Positions 34,258 to 45,700 of a DNA stretch of 64,000 nucleotides are shown piece after piece. Within the stretch, counting starts at the first letter, position 1, and each line of letters starts with the position of its first letter. Source of the DNA: Antedon mediterranea (taxonomy: Eukaryota > Echinodermata > Crinoidea > Comatulida > Antedonidae); NCBI RefSeq assembly GCF_964355755.1, contig NC_092670.1, positions 39,729,795-39,793,794 on the forward strand. Reading direction: 5' to 3'. The notes under the pieces are model-generated. The model was not told where the DNA came from. It saw only the letters and a list, made by a program, of their open reading frames with translations, and made no database searches. The position numbers and the translations under genes are program-made.

Positions 34258-37200
34258 TCAAATACTACTGGATTTAATAGTAGTATTTTGAGACGGTCTT
34301 TTATTTCTTTGCGATGTTAGTATTCTCTTCGTTGAATAGGTGATGTTGAACGCAATGAATATGAAAACGCCTTGAAGAGAGTTTAGGATGACAAAGAGAT
34401 ACCAGAGGATCACGTGATCAAAGAACGACGCAAGAAATCCAAATATCAAGGATAATCCCATAACTGTTGAAATCTGAAAATGTTAATAATTTAAACAAAT
34501 TTAATTGGTTGGAAATTACAATAATTATATTAAATGTATGCTTATAAGGTTTATCGCAAATAACGTCATTGCACAATGCATGGCGGAAAGGGTTTGGGAG
34601 CAAACGTCACGTCACGTAGGCCTACGTACAAACAGCAAATCACGTACGTGCTGGTACGTGCGCGTCGTGACGTGCTCTCAAACCCTTCTCACCACGCACG
34701 CTATTTGCAAAAAACCTTATTTTTAGAAACTCGTTATCTACTAGGCCTAGACTATACTGTATTATTCAAATGCTATAGCATGCCTATGGCCTACTGTATA
34801 GTAATACTATGTTATCATAGGCCTAATATAACATTTGTTACCCGTATGTAGACGAAAAGTTCTTCAGCTAGCTGCTTTTGCTTTGACTTGTCACCACTGA
34901 CAACGGCAGTGGATTGTTTACTTTCTCTGATTCCGCAAATCGTTGCAACAAATAGTATAGCGTTTGGTAAAAGAATGACAGCCAAAGGAATGCCGAATAC
35001 GTACAACAATGCAACCTCATCCCGAATCCAACAGATAGAATCATCTCCGTATATCACGTTTAAGCCCGTACAATCACAATGATGCAAGCTCATAAGTACT
35101 CCAATGTAAACTGCAGGAATTCCCCAACTATAGATAAAGTAGTACATAAACGATTTCTTCTTTGAACGCTTACTTCTAGGTGCCGCTCTAAAAACTAAGA
35201 ATGTTCTAGAAAGTTCAAACGCAATGGTGTTCATCCATAAGAAACAAACCAGCCAAAGGTAAAGCAGAAACACAGCCAATACTGTGCAAAGCGTTTCCCA
35301 TCTAATAAAATTGCCTTGAATGAGTGTAAGCAACAAAGCGCCAAACAACGAGATGGAGATATTTATAAGAATGTTTCCAGACAATGTTCTAAGTTCTGCG
35401 AAGATTATACGTAGAATAATCGTTAAGAGAAGACCAAGGAGCGACAGAATGGTCCCAATAACACTGATGTACGATAAGATTCCATCATACTTGAAAAATT
35501 GATTTATTTTCAATACAATCTTTTCTCCAGTTTGATTCTGAAAAGAACACACTCGAACAGTGTCGGTCGTGTTCGAGAAAATTATCTCATCTTCTTGAAA
35601 TACTTTTCCTGTTGAATCATTGTAAACATAAGTTCCATTCCCTTGATCGATGAAAGCCGATGCAAGTAGTGACGTTTGTGGACAAAATTGACATGTTGAT
35701 ACTGACAGACTTCTACAACTGTAAGACTCATTACTGAACTGGTGAACAACCTCTAAAAGATACCCACCATTAGGAAATAGTGCAGTATGGTTGTCGTCGT
35801 AATCAAGAAATTCATCTGTGATGTTTTCACGAGGACAGAATAAATTCTCGGGTAGTTTTGTTGTTGAACAGTTGTGTGTAAAGGTGACAAGATTCAACTG
35901 AGTAGTGTTAGTGTTATTGATTCCAGTCATTACTAAGTTATAGATAGCATACACTAAATCGCAATGATTTGCCGACATTGAGATTGACATTACTGACTTG
36001 TTCATCTTCTGCGTCAATATTTTGTGATGATATTTAACTTGAAGTATTTTCAGATTGTCAGTAAATTCATCAACACATGTAGCATTTTGAACACCTTGAT
36101 AATGGTAATCGACTGATACTGATTGTTCTTGTAGACTGCAAGAACAAAATGTCTGTTGATGTATCTTCTTGTCACTTTTTGTGCAATCGGTGAGATTGAA
36201 TGGCGCGTGCGCGTCGACGCATTGGGAATCTTGAAGCGACAATCCAGGACTACACGATAGCGCAATACACTTGCTTGTGAATGGATCGAAAACCTCACCA
36301 GTAGCACAGGTGACTCCTTCTGTGACGTAAGACCCTGACTCAGAGTCAATGCGGACAGAGCTTTGGGCAGAAAAGTCAACTACAACTGTTAGTGGTGTAA
36401 GTCCAAGTTCTGGGCCTTCACTAAACGAAGGATCTTCACATGAATATTCGTTCATATCGTTACAAATTGCACAATTTTGGTTTTTATAGACACGTGGTCC
36501 ATCATCATCATAAACAATAGCTGTGTAGTTCCGTTCTTCACATGCGTAAATCACACTTTCATTAGAATAGCTTTCTTTACAATGCCCTACTGCTTTCCAA
36601 TTGCAAGCCCGCCTTGTATCGTTAGTACCTAATAGCTTAAATTCTTTTTTAAAACCTTCGTCGATATTTTTTAATTCTAGACAAGTATTCCCGCTGCAAT
36701 AAAACGTCACTTCCCATGCCGTTACGTTGGTAGTTGATACACCATTGCAAAGAGCGCAATACACGTTTCTATATATATTATCGTCTTGATCTGACACGAT
36801 AATCGTCAAAAGAATGTCATTTTCTCTTGGATTTTCACATCTTTCAACGTAAACAGAACTTGTATCTCTACATAAACCAATTGCGTAAAAGCCAGATGTG
36901 AATTTTCTATCTCCTGGAATACATTTTAATAATATATTCGAGTACGGTGCTTCTACAAATTGTGAAGATGGGCAGGTTGACCCATAGTCGTAGCAACAAT
37001 CTTCAAAGTATTGGCAAGCTGGATCACATCCACATTCAACTCCTACGTTGGTTGGAGGCGATCCACAACGATTTTCACATAGATGGTGTACACACACTAC
37101 AAAACACCAGGAAAGAAAAGGTAAACATTAATTTGAATTTGCACATTTGTAGAATTTCTTTTGCACATTCAACGTCAAAACTGATCGTTTTTTTACATTT

Positions 37201-37500
37201 AACGACGTGATGTTTGCATTTTACTGAATTACGAATGATTTGCACATTTGAGGGTGCCAGGTTTGCACAAATGTGGTTGTTCGCACAAATGTGACGTTTT
37301 GCACATTCCACAGCCCATCAAGGCTTAAACCTACCAACATAAACCCAAGTTCTATTTTCATCCCATTTGATTGTGCAACAAATTGATCAAAAGTCATGCC
37401 AATGGGCTGCGCTGCTGTAATACTTACTTTCATGGCAGACCACGATATATGATAACAGGCCCACTGTTACAAAGACTGTAATATACGTTGTTGAACACAT
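34258..37500 (-). CDS. Somatomedin-B domain receptor with Methuselah-like/secretin-type 7TM domain
   Basis: Exons on the minus strand are 37428-37500, 34842-37096 and 34258-34473, in phase, 847 aa. Exon 1 encodes a signal peptide (TTYITVFVTVGLLSYIVV). A somatomedin B domain follows at about residues 30-66 (CENRCG, CGCDPACQ, DCCYDYGSTC). Next is a long Cys-rich, N-glycosylation-rich ectodomain of about 480 residues, without a recognisable GPS/GAIN cleavage motif before TM1. The last 280 residues hold seven membrane segments: SYISVIGTILSLLGLLLTII (TM1), LSGNILINISISLFGALLLT (TM2), a WMNTIAFELSRTF motif, and LNSLQGVFIFIAFN in TM7, typical of Methuselah-like family B receptors. The ligand is unknown. 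An AG acceptor just upstream of the ATG (about 37510) implies an untranslated first exon. One large exon encodes most of the protein. Confidence 0.85.
34543..34721. repeat. Palindromic MITE in the GPCR gene intron
   Basis: ATAAGGTTTATCGCAAATAA at the left mirrors TTTGCAAAAAACCTTAT at the right. Further matching inner segments (AAGGGTTTGGGAGCAAACGT versus its complement with changes) make almost all 180 bp self-complementary. Confidence 0.65.
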
Positions 37501-38215
37501 GTTTATTAATCTGTAAAACATGGTTATGTCAACAGGCGGATTCCTTCCCCTTCCTAAATTGAAAAAAATAATGTAAAAGTTAGTTCATATTTTTAAAATC
37601 AAGAATCTGCATAATTTGGTCAAACCATAGTGATTTTATAATGAACTATAATATCTCTATCACTAAAAACTTGGCACTGTCATAATGATGATGAGCCATT
37701 GTTTTGCAATAGGCCCAATTTTAGACACATTTTATTTTATCTTTTACGAAAATTCGTTGCTCGACAAGAAATTATATATTGTTACCTAGTATAATGTAAT
37801 CATTAGCCTAAAACTACGATATTTATATTTTAAAAATGAATATATTATTTTAAAATTATTAAACTCCGTAAAATTACCCATTGACGAATTGGGAATTTAA
37901 GTCTGCCTTACCTCCTAAACTCAAGTGGAAACCTCGTTCAAACGGCGACCAACGATCAACTGGTAATCGTTCATCATGAGTCGTTTAATAAACGATCAAT
38001 TCGTATTCCAATTTGACATTTGAGTGACATTTGAGCGACACTTGATTGACGCTGCGTTATTTGCTAAAATCTTGATTTCCCTAGATTATTTGCAAAAAAA
38101 CTAAAAGCAGCATTTCGAGTATTTATTTTAGAAAAAATTCGGAATTAACTTTGAAATTAAATTAAAATAAATTATTCAGAATAAATGGCCTTAATTGGTG
38201 AAATAATATATTATT
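37501..38215. promoter_or_regulatory. Upstream region of the GPCR gene
   Basis: The 5' untranslated exon acceptor is near 37510. No TATA box was identified. It ends at the retrotransposon insertion, whose target duplication TTATT is at 38211-38215. Confidence 0.4.
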
Positions 38216-38344
38216 TGTTGTATATAGTAAATTATAATGTAAAGTAAGGGCTCTAAACACAGCGTGTACAACTAAACATTTATTCAGAAGAGAGAGAACA
38301 ATTATGGCACGCCAAAGGCGTCGTTACAACATGCATATATAACA
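38216..38344 (-). repeat. 3' LTR of the Ty3/gypsy element
   Basis: 129 bp, same as the 5' LTR. A minus-strand AATAAA at 38279-38284 can serve as poly(A) signal. Confidence 0.93.
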
Positions 38345-39173
38345 CATCCTCCCTACCATTTTAAGAATAGTAAGGGTCATTCCATCTCAGTTCACCCAAA
38401 AAAAATGGAATTTTAAACCCTACCTCTTCCAATTTTGATGAAATTTGGTATATGGGTGATTCATAGCAATTAAAGCAAAAATTTCAAATTTTAACTTTAT
38501 CGGACCAACGGTTTTCGAGATATCGCAATTTAAATTTTCGGTTTTTACGCAAAAAAGGGCGCGACCGCCACGTTTCAAAGAGCTGTATCTCGGGAACTAT
38601 AGGTTCGATTTTAAAAACAAAGGTATTTTTGTAAAGGGGAGACCATAAGGAACCTAAATATACTAATTCTGTGTGTTTTATGTTAATTTTAAGTTGAATA
38701 AAACTTTGACATATATTTTGACCTTGAAATCGACCCCGTGGAACACGCCCGATTTGTTGGTGACCATCACGAAAAATGTAGCCCTACGTGTCAACTACAA
38801 CATATAAAAAAATTGGAGGTTTTTTTTTGTTTGTTTCCATAAAATTACAATTTGAAGTTGACATACCTCTTCCTTTTAGTGTATTTTTGGTGTTGTTATA
38901 CTTTATACACAGTGTGAACACTAACTGTTAAGGTGTCTTATTGTTACGCTTTCTCATCAGGCCCACTTAAACAGTAGATGTATTTTGATATGAGAAATAC
39001 TGGGTAACTCACATACTTTTCAAATCAATTTTGACACATAGTTTAGTGTCCTTACTATGTTATTATGCACATTTACATATGCATAATAAGTGATTGCAGA
39101 TAACATACAACAGTTAACTGTATAGGCCTTTTTAAAGGTTGTCATCCCCTATTTAAAAACAAAACTACCAACC

Positions 39174-39480
39174 ATGAAAAAAGTTCATTATTTCACAGAT
39201 GGATGTGGCAGCTAATACAAAAACAAATATAACTTTATTAACCTTTGCCACCACCAGAAAGATTTTGGTTTAGACGCCGAGTGGAATTTTTTCGCTACAT
39301 CGCATGGCAAGAGTGCATGTGATGGCATAGGTGGAACAGTTAAGAGGCTTGTCACTAAGAGAAGCTTACAGCGTTTGACTGAATGTCATATTCTCACATC
39401 TCTCAGTATGTTCGACTACTGTGTAATTTTTAATTTTTATTTTATGTCTTTAGGCAATGTGGCCAAGGATTACCAATAGT
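39174..39480 (+). pseudogene. N-terminal relic of transposon-borne protein (HGKSACDGIGGTVKR motif)
   Basis: The frame reads HYFTDGCGS, a TAA stop at 39213-39215 where the family seems to have Gln, then YKNKYNFINLC, FGLDAEWNFFATSHGKSACD and GIGGTVKRLVTKRSLQ. From memory this resembles an abundant family of uncharacterised invertebrate proteins with an AEWHFFATSHGKG-CDG-GGTVKR core. A possible intron starts after FDYC. The biochemical role is unknown, possibly the mobility protein of the host transposon. Confidence 0.6.
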
Positions 39481-39511
39481 GAATTAATCACTGTCCTATC
39501 AGATACTGTAG

Positions 39512-39775
39512 GTGGTAATCCCCCTGATACAGGGGCTATTGTGTGAACCAGTTCACCGGGGTAACCCCTACTCTTTTTCGAATAATGAACTGGGTTCTTT
39601 AAAGTACACACAGGTTATAAATGTGTACACTGGACCTACGGTTTATAGTCCTTATCCGAGAAGACTTGTTCCACCACCAGAACTAGGAGCGAGTCGGCCT
39701 CGAACCCTTGCCGATGTTGTTCTTGGCTCTTTAGGTACGGTAAACTGCACCCCTGCCTTAACTGCTCAGCCATAT
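39512..39775 (-). mobile_element. tRNA-derived SINE
   Basis: Read on the minus strand it starts CATATGGCTGAGCAGTTAAG (A-box-like) and has GGGTTCGAGGCC (B box) about 60-70 bp downstream. It lies in the presumed intron of the transposon-borne gene. The 3' limit is uncertain. Confidence 0.6.
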
Positions 39776-39784
39776 GACTCGCTC

Positions 39785-41477
39785 CGTATCCGGATATTCA
39801 CCCCCTGGACATTTACCCCCCGGACAACTACCCCCCGGACAACCACCACCTGGACCACTACCCCCTTAGGACAACTACCCCTTTAGGACAACTACCCCCC
39901 GGACAAATACCCCCCGGACAACTACCCCCTTAGGACAACAACCCCCTTAGGACAACTACCCCCTGGACAACTACCCCCTGGACAACTACCCCCCGGACAA
40001 TTACCCCCTAGGAACAATTACCCCCCGGACAATTACCTCCCGGACAATTACCCCCCGGACAATTACCACCCAGAAAACTATCCCTTTAGAACACCCTAAC
40101 CACCCAGACCATTCAACAACCTGACTCTGCAACTATTAATTAATAACTATATTTTAATTCGTTACTTTGACGAATTACTATTCATTATTGTAAACAAAAG
40201 TAAAAGATTGAACATAAATATAGCCTGGTGGTGGTATAAACTGAAGATTGTCACACATGATCATAGGATAGTCGAACGTATTATATAGTACTCCATGTAT
40301 TTACTGTAAAGACTGGGTTCGCTAATAATAATAATAATTTTTGCGTCAGGACAATGCTTCGATAACCACTGGTCTTAAAAGAATTAATTTTTGTCTCAAA
40401 TTTGTCATATATGTATTTTTGTACACTTGAAGAATAATATCACTTTTGATATTTGACCTCAATGTTCACTCACCGAATAAACGTCGATCTTTAAATAAAT
40501 TCCCCTCAAATAAACGGTGACCATGTCACTCCCATGAAACATCATATGGAATAATCGGCGTCTATTTCCATTAGATTATACCCCCTCCCATTGAATAAAC
40601 AACTTTCTTCCAATAAATGTCCACCTAAAAACCACATAAACAATAAACAGCCCAGGCCGTTTTTTCAATAAATACGGTACTTTAAATCTAGCACATCTAG
40701 GGTCTAGCGTGCTGTTAAACAAAACAGAATAATCGGTTAAAAACGGGTGTTTCGAAACTAGAGACCCGAGACCAGACACCAGAGACCCGAGACCCAATAC
40801 GAAAAGGGAGACCTAAATATACGAAAAGGGAGACCCACGTACGAAAAGGGAGACCCCACTATACCAAAAGGGAGACCCCACTATACGAAAAGGGAGACCC
40901 TAATATACGAAAAGGGAGACCTAAATATACGAAAAGGGAGACCAAATATACGAAAAGGGAGACCCAAATATACGAAATGGGAGACCTAAATATACGAAAA
41001 GGGAGACCCACTATAAGAAAAGGGAGACCCCACTATACGAAAAGAGAGACCACACTATACGAAAAGGGAGACCCTAATATACGAAAAGGGAGACCCAAAT
41101 ATATATCTCCCTTTTCGTATTGGGTCTCGTGTCAGGTCTCTGGTCTCCGGTCTCTAGTTTCGAAACACCCGTTAAAAACAGATGATTTCATTTTTACAGA
41201 AACCGGTCCTATATATTTGTCTACTTTTGGATCGGGGGGGGTAGTTGACCGGGGGGTAGTTGACCGGGGGGTAGTTGTCCTAAGGGGGTAGTTGTCCTAA
41301 GAGGGTGGTTGTCCGGGGGGTAGTTGTCCGGGGGGTTGTTATCCTAAGGGGGTAGTTGTCCTAAGGGGGTAGTTGTCCGGGGGGTAGTTGTCCGGGGGGT
41401 AGTTGTCCTAAGGGGGTAGTTGTCCGGGTGGTAAACATCCGGGGGGTAACTGTCTAGGGGGTAGGTGTCCTAGAACC
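39785..41477. mobile_element. Foldback element with CCCCCCGGACAACTA arrays, 9-bp target duplication
   Basis: The left arm (about 39797-40085) is a variable tandem array of ACCCCCCGGACAACT units; the right arm (about 41233-41470) is its reverse complement. GACTCGCTC lies directly outside both ends (39776-39784, 41478-41486). The extreme termini are not good inverted repeats. No coding frame. It interrupts the gene of the surrounding transposon. Confidence 0.75.
40745..41170. mobile_element. Foldback element with GGGTGTTTCGAAAC termini, 9-bp target duplication
   Basis: Perfect inverted ends GGGTGTTTCGAAACTAGAGAC face each other. GTTAAAAAC directly flanks both sides (40736-40744, 41171-41179). 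The interior is about 15 tandem units of roughly 20 bp based on ACGAAAAGGGAGACC. Termini and ACGAAA-AGACC units resemble the 7181-8275 element, suggesting one Mutator-like family. Confidence 0.85.
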
Positions 41478-41488
41478 GACTCGCTCAT

Positions 41489-42040
41489 ATGGACATTCCA
41501 GGCATCAACTTTTTTCATGTGGGAATAGATGAGGTATCTACTGTGGAAAAAGAAATAAAGCCGAGATTCAGCCTCGCCCAGACCATCAAGGGTACATTAC
41601 AATACCATCGCTTTGTTCCTGTTTCTCTGGCACAGATGCAGGTCTACAAACTTAGTACCCAGATAAACCCTCCGGATGTGGTAGTGATTCAAGAATCTTT
41701 CAGTGATGAAAATTAAATTGTTGCTGATACACAACCCACCATTATTAGACTTCAGAATTTTGTGTGCTGTAGTATGATGATGTCTCATGGATTGGTTTGG
41801 TTGTGGATGTCTCAGAAGAGTTTGGGGATTATCAAATTAAATTGCATCCTCATGGGCCAGCGAAAACCTTTTATTAGCCGTCCAAAGAAGACTGTTGTTG
41901 GATTCCTGAATCAAATGTACATTGTATTATAGCCTCTCCGTTTATAAAATCCTCTTCGACTAGGAATTACAGTATTTCCCAAAATGATCGCCACAACATT
42001 TCTAAATACTGTTTGAATTGGCCAGATGACAAGGAGTAAA
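41489..42040 (+). pseudogene. C-terminal relic of the transposon-borne protein
   Basis: Frame 41489-41716 reads GIDEVSTVEKEIKPRF and IKGTLQYHRFVPVS. After a frameshift, another frame continues with WIGLVVDVSEEFGDYQIK, LHPHGPAKTFY, a TAG at 41875-41877 where Trp is expected, then PSKEDCCWIPESNVHCII. HPHGPAK-FYWP and CWIP blocks are, from memory, the usual C-terminus of the HGK-CDG-GGTVKR family. Decayed by at least one frameshift and one stop. Confidence 0.6.
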
Positions 42041-42794
42041 GGCCAGACATAGACAATTGTAACATTATAATGATATTTAGTTTGTAAATAAAATTATTTT
42101 TGGAATACATCAAATTGACATTGAAGTAATGCATGGACAGACACCAAAAATACACTAAAAGGAAGAGGTATGTCAACTTCAAATTGTAATTTCATGGAAA
42201 CAAAGAAAAAAACCCCTCCAATTTTTTTATATGTTGTAGTTGACACGTAGGGCTACATTTTTCGTGATGGTCACCAACAAATCGGCCGTGTTCCACGGGG
42301 TCAATTTCAAGGTCAAAATATATATCAAAGTTTTATTCAACTTAAAATTAACATAAAACACACACAATTAGTATATTTAGATTCCTTATGGTCTCCCCTT
42401 TACAAAAATACCTTTGTTTTTAAAATCGAACCTATAGTTCCCGAGATACAGCTCTTTGAAACGTGGCGGACGCGCCGTTTTTGCGTAAAAACCGAAAATT
42501 GAAATTGCGATATCTCGAAAACCATTGGTCCGATAAAGTTAAAATTTGAAATTTTGGCTTTAATTGCTATGAATCACCCATATACCAAATTTCATCAAAA
42601 TTGGAAGAGGTAGGGTTTAACTCATTGGGTGATCTGAGATGGAATGACCCGTAAAGACTAGATTCTAGAGTTCTGTACTGTTCTGTAATCATTCGTAATT
42701 ATAATGTTTCAATCAAAGTTTTCTGTATAATATCTTTCAATGCAATAATGAATAATAAAGTTCAACTAAAATCAACTTCTTGTTTCATGTCTAT

Positions 42795-45700
42795 TTACAA
42801 GTCTAGTCTCTTTGGTGGGCGAATATTATTTCTTTTTGGATATCGACGTATGGGTGCAGTTTCTTGTGTAAGAGATGCGCTGCCAGTTGTAACAGGTGTG
42901 TCGGCGTTAACATTTCGAGTAAGGTTATCTGATTGTGGAGCGTCTGTTGGATTTAGTATTTCTGGAACATGGTCATCCTGGGTGAATATTTCTGTAGGAG
43001 TGACATTCACCATAGTTGGGTGTAGTTGATCAGCATGACGCCTCCATACTGTTCCAAGTCCTGTGTCAACTGTGTAAGATAGTGGACCAGTTTTTCCTTG
43101 TATTTGAGCTGGTATCCATTTCTGGTTTGTGTTACGATAATCACGGACCATTACTGATTGTCCGGGTTGAAACTCTCGGATACTGGTTCCACAATGTTTT
43201 GCAAACTTCATACGATCTTGACCTTTCAAGACAGTAGCTGTTAGATCCGGTTTCAAAAGATCCAAACGCGTTCGTAGATTGCGTCCGTAGAGTAATTTTG
43301 CAGGTGTTTCCTTGGTAAGTGTATGAGGAGTTGTTCTGTACTTAAACAGAAATGTACTCAGATGTTGCTGTAATGAACAACAACTGTTTCCTCTTGCTTG
43401 CTTAATGGCCAATTTAAACGTTTGCACAAATCTCTCTGCTAGGCCATTTGTTCTGGGGTGATATGGGGATGATGTGGTATGTCGAATACCATTTGCTTTC
43501 ATGAAATCTGTAAATTCCTCCGACTTAAATTGAGGACCGTTGTCCGATACAATTTGTCTGGGAATACCATATTGGCTAAACATAATTCGCAATTTCTCAA
43601 TAGTCAGTTGTGCTGTAGTAGATCTCATTGGATAAACTTCTGGCCATTTGCTATGGGCGTCAACAACAATTAAAAACATAGAGTTCATGAATGGCCCTGC
43701 AAAATCTATATGTAAGCGATCCCATGGGGCAGATGGCCACTCCCAAGGGTGTACTGGTGCGGATTTTGGCATTTTGCTTGTTTGCTGGCAACCGATACAA
43801 GATTTACAAACTTGTTCAATTTCGCAATCAATGTTAGGCCACCAGATGTAAGAGCGAGCTAAGTTTTTCATCTTAACAATCCCAATGTGTCCATCATGTA
43901 TTTCATTAAGAATAGCAGCACGAAGTCTATCTGGAATTAGTACTCGATTTCCCCACATTAAACACCCTTGATGGCAAGTAAGTTCTGTAAGACGGCGCTT
44001 GTAGGGTGTGTACGCTTCTTGGTCAGGAAGTTTGTTAGTCCCTTTTAAAACAGTATCTAATACGTGTGACAGAATCTGATCTTTCTGTGTTTCTTTCCGT
44101 ATTTCTGTACTTGATATCGGCAACCTTTCAATCTGGGAGGTGTAGAATGTAGATGCCTCATCGACGTAATCAATCACATCTGTAGGTATAGGCAATCTAC
44201 TCAATCCATCAGCATTCCCATGAGCGTGCGTGTTGCGATATTCGATATCATATGTATGTCCAGATAGGTAAAGGGCATATCTTTGTAGTCTTGCAGCAGT
44301 CATTGCTGGAATTGACTTTTGTGGATGCAAGATGCTTACTAGCGGCTTATGATCTGTCACCAAAGTAAAATGTCGGCCATGCAGGTAAGTATGAAACTTT
44401 TGTATTCCCCAATAAAGTCCTAATGCTTCCTTATCTATTTGGGCATAGCCCTTTTCAGCTTTTGTTAAGGAGCGAGAAGCAAATGCAATTGGTCTTTCCT
44501 TTCCGTCTGGCATAATATGTGAAAGAACGCTACCAAGGCCGTATGGCGATGCATCACAGGCTAGTTTAACTGTTAGTTCAGGATTATAGTGGCATAGAAC
44601 TTGGTCTGAAGTTATAAGTTCTTTGACCGCTTTAAAAGCTTCATCACATGAATTTGTCCATTTCCAAGTTTTTTCATTTTGTAAGAGTTCATTCAGGGGT
44701 GCGACTATGGACGATAAGTTTGGCAAAAACCTACGATAGTAATTTATTAAACCCAAGAATGATCGCATTTGCTGTTTGTTGTCAGGTTTTGGCGCATTGA
44801 TAACTGCATGTATCTTGTCAGGGGATTTCTGTAACCCTTTTTCAGTTATCACATGACCACAGTATGTGATGTCCTCTTTGAAAAACTCACATTTCTCACG
44901 ATTTACTCTTAAGTTGTATTTCTCTAATCTCTCTAAAACTGTGTCCAAGTTTTTTAAGTGTTCCTCAGTTGTTTTTCCGCTGATGATCATATCATCCAAT
45001 ATGCAAGATGTAAAGGGTACATTTTGCAGTACCTGGTCCATCGCTCTTTGCCAGATTGCAGGAGCTGAGGCTACACCAAATGGAAGTCGGTTATATCTAA
45101 ATAACCCTTTATGCGTATTAATAGTTAACAGTTCCTTTGAAGTGTCTTCCACTTCCATCTGTAAATATGCTTGTTTAAGGTCAATTTTTGTAAATTTCTG
45201 ACCTCCTGCTAGAGATGCAAAGATATCTTCTATTTTAGGTAATGGGTACTGTTCTACTTTCATCACAGGATTAATTGTAACTTTAAAGTCACCACAGATT
45301 CTAACTTGCCCTGACTTCTTCTGTACAGGTACAATGGGAGCTGCCCATTCGCTGTATTTCACAGGGCTAATAATCTCTTGATTTTGTAGTCGTCCAAGCT
45401 CTTTTTCGACCTTGTCCCTCATTGAATATGGGACATTTCTTGGCTTGTGGAACTGTGGTTTGCTGTTTTCAGTTATGTAGATACTAGCTTTAATATTCTC
45501 CAGTTTCCCCAATTCATCTTTAAAAACAGCTTTATGTTTTTCTAAAATTTCATCCAGACCTTTAGTTGTTGCTTTTGCCTCATCAATGGCTTTTATTTCA
45601 TGCCAATCTAATTTAAACTTCTTCAGCCAATCACGTCCGAATAAGGCTGGTCCGTTCAATGGAACGACCAATAACTCTGCAATTTCTTCATGATTGTTAA

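Larger units (their letters stand above)
38374..42650. mobile_element. Unclassified long-TIR DNA transposon nested in the retrotransposon
   Basis: The inverted repeats span 38374-38893 and 42141-42650, about 510-520 bp with few differences, and start GGGTCATTCCATCTCAG. GTAA occurs directly outside both ends (38370-38373, 42651-42654), a likely 4-bp target duplication. The interior carries two decayed coding blocks of one protein (39174-39480 and 41489-42040), separated by a SINE and nested foldback elements. No DDE transposase motif was recognised. Insertion lies 30 bp inside the retrotransposon 3' LTR. The superfamily is undetermined. Confidence 0.85.

Noticed and set aside
39512-39886. 124-codon frame rich in Pro and Thr
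   Set aside because: It reads through an antisense SINE and the CCCCCCGGACAACTA array.
38374-42650. Assignment of the long-TIR element to Kolobok, Chapaev, Sola or P
   Set aside because: A possible GTAA duplication and TIR length alone do not decide, and no transposase catalytic motif was seen.
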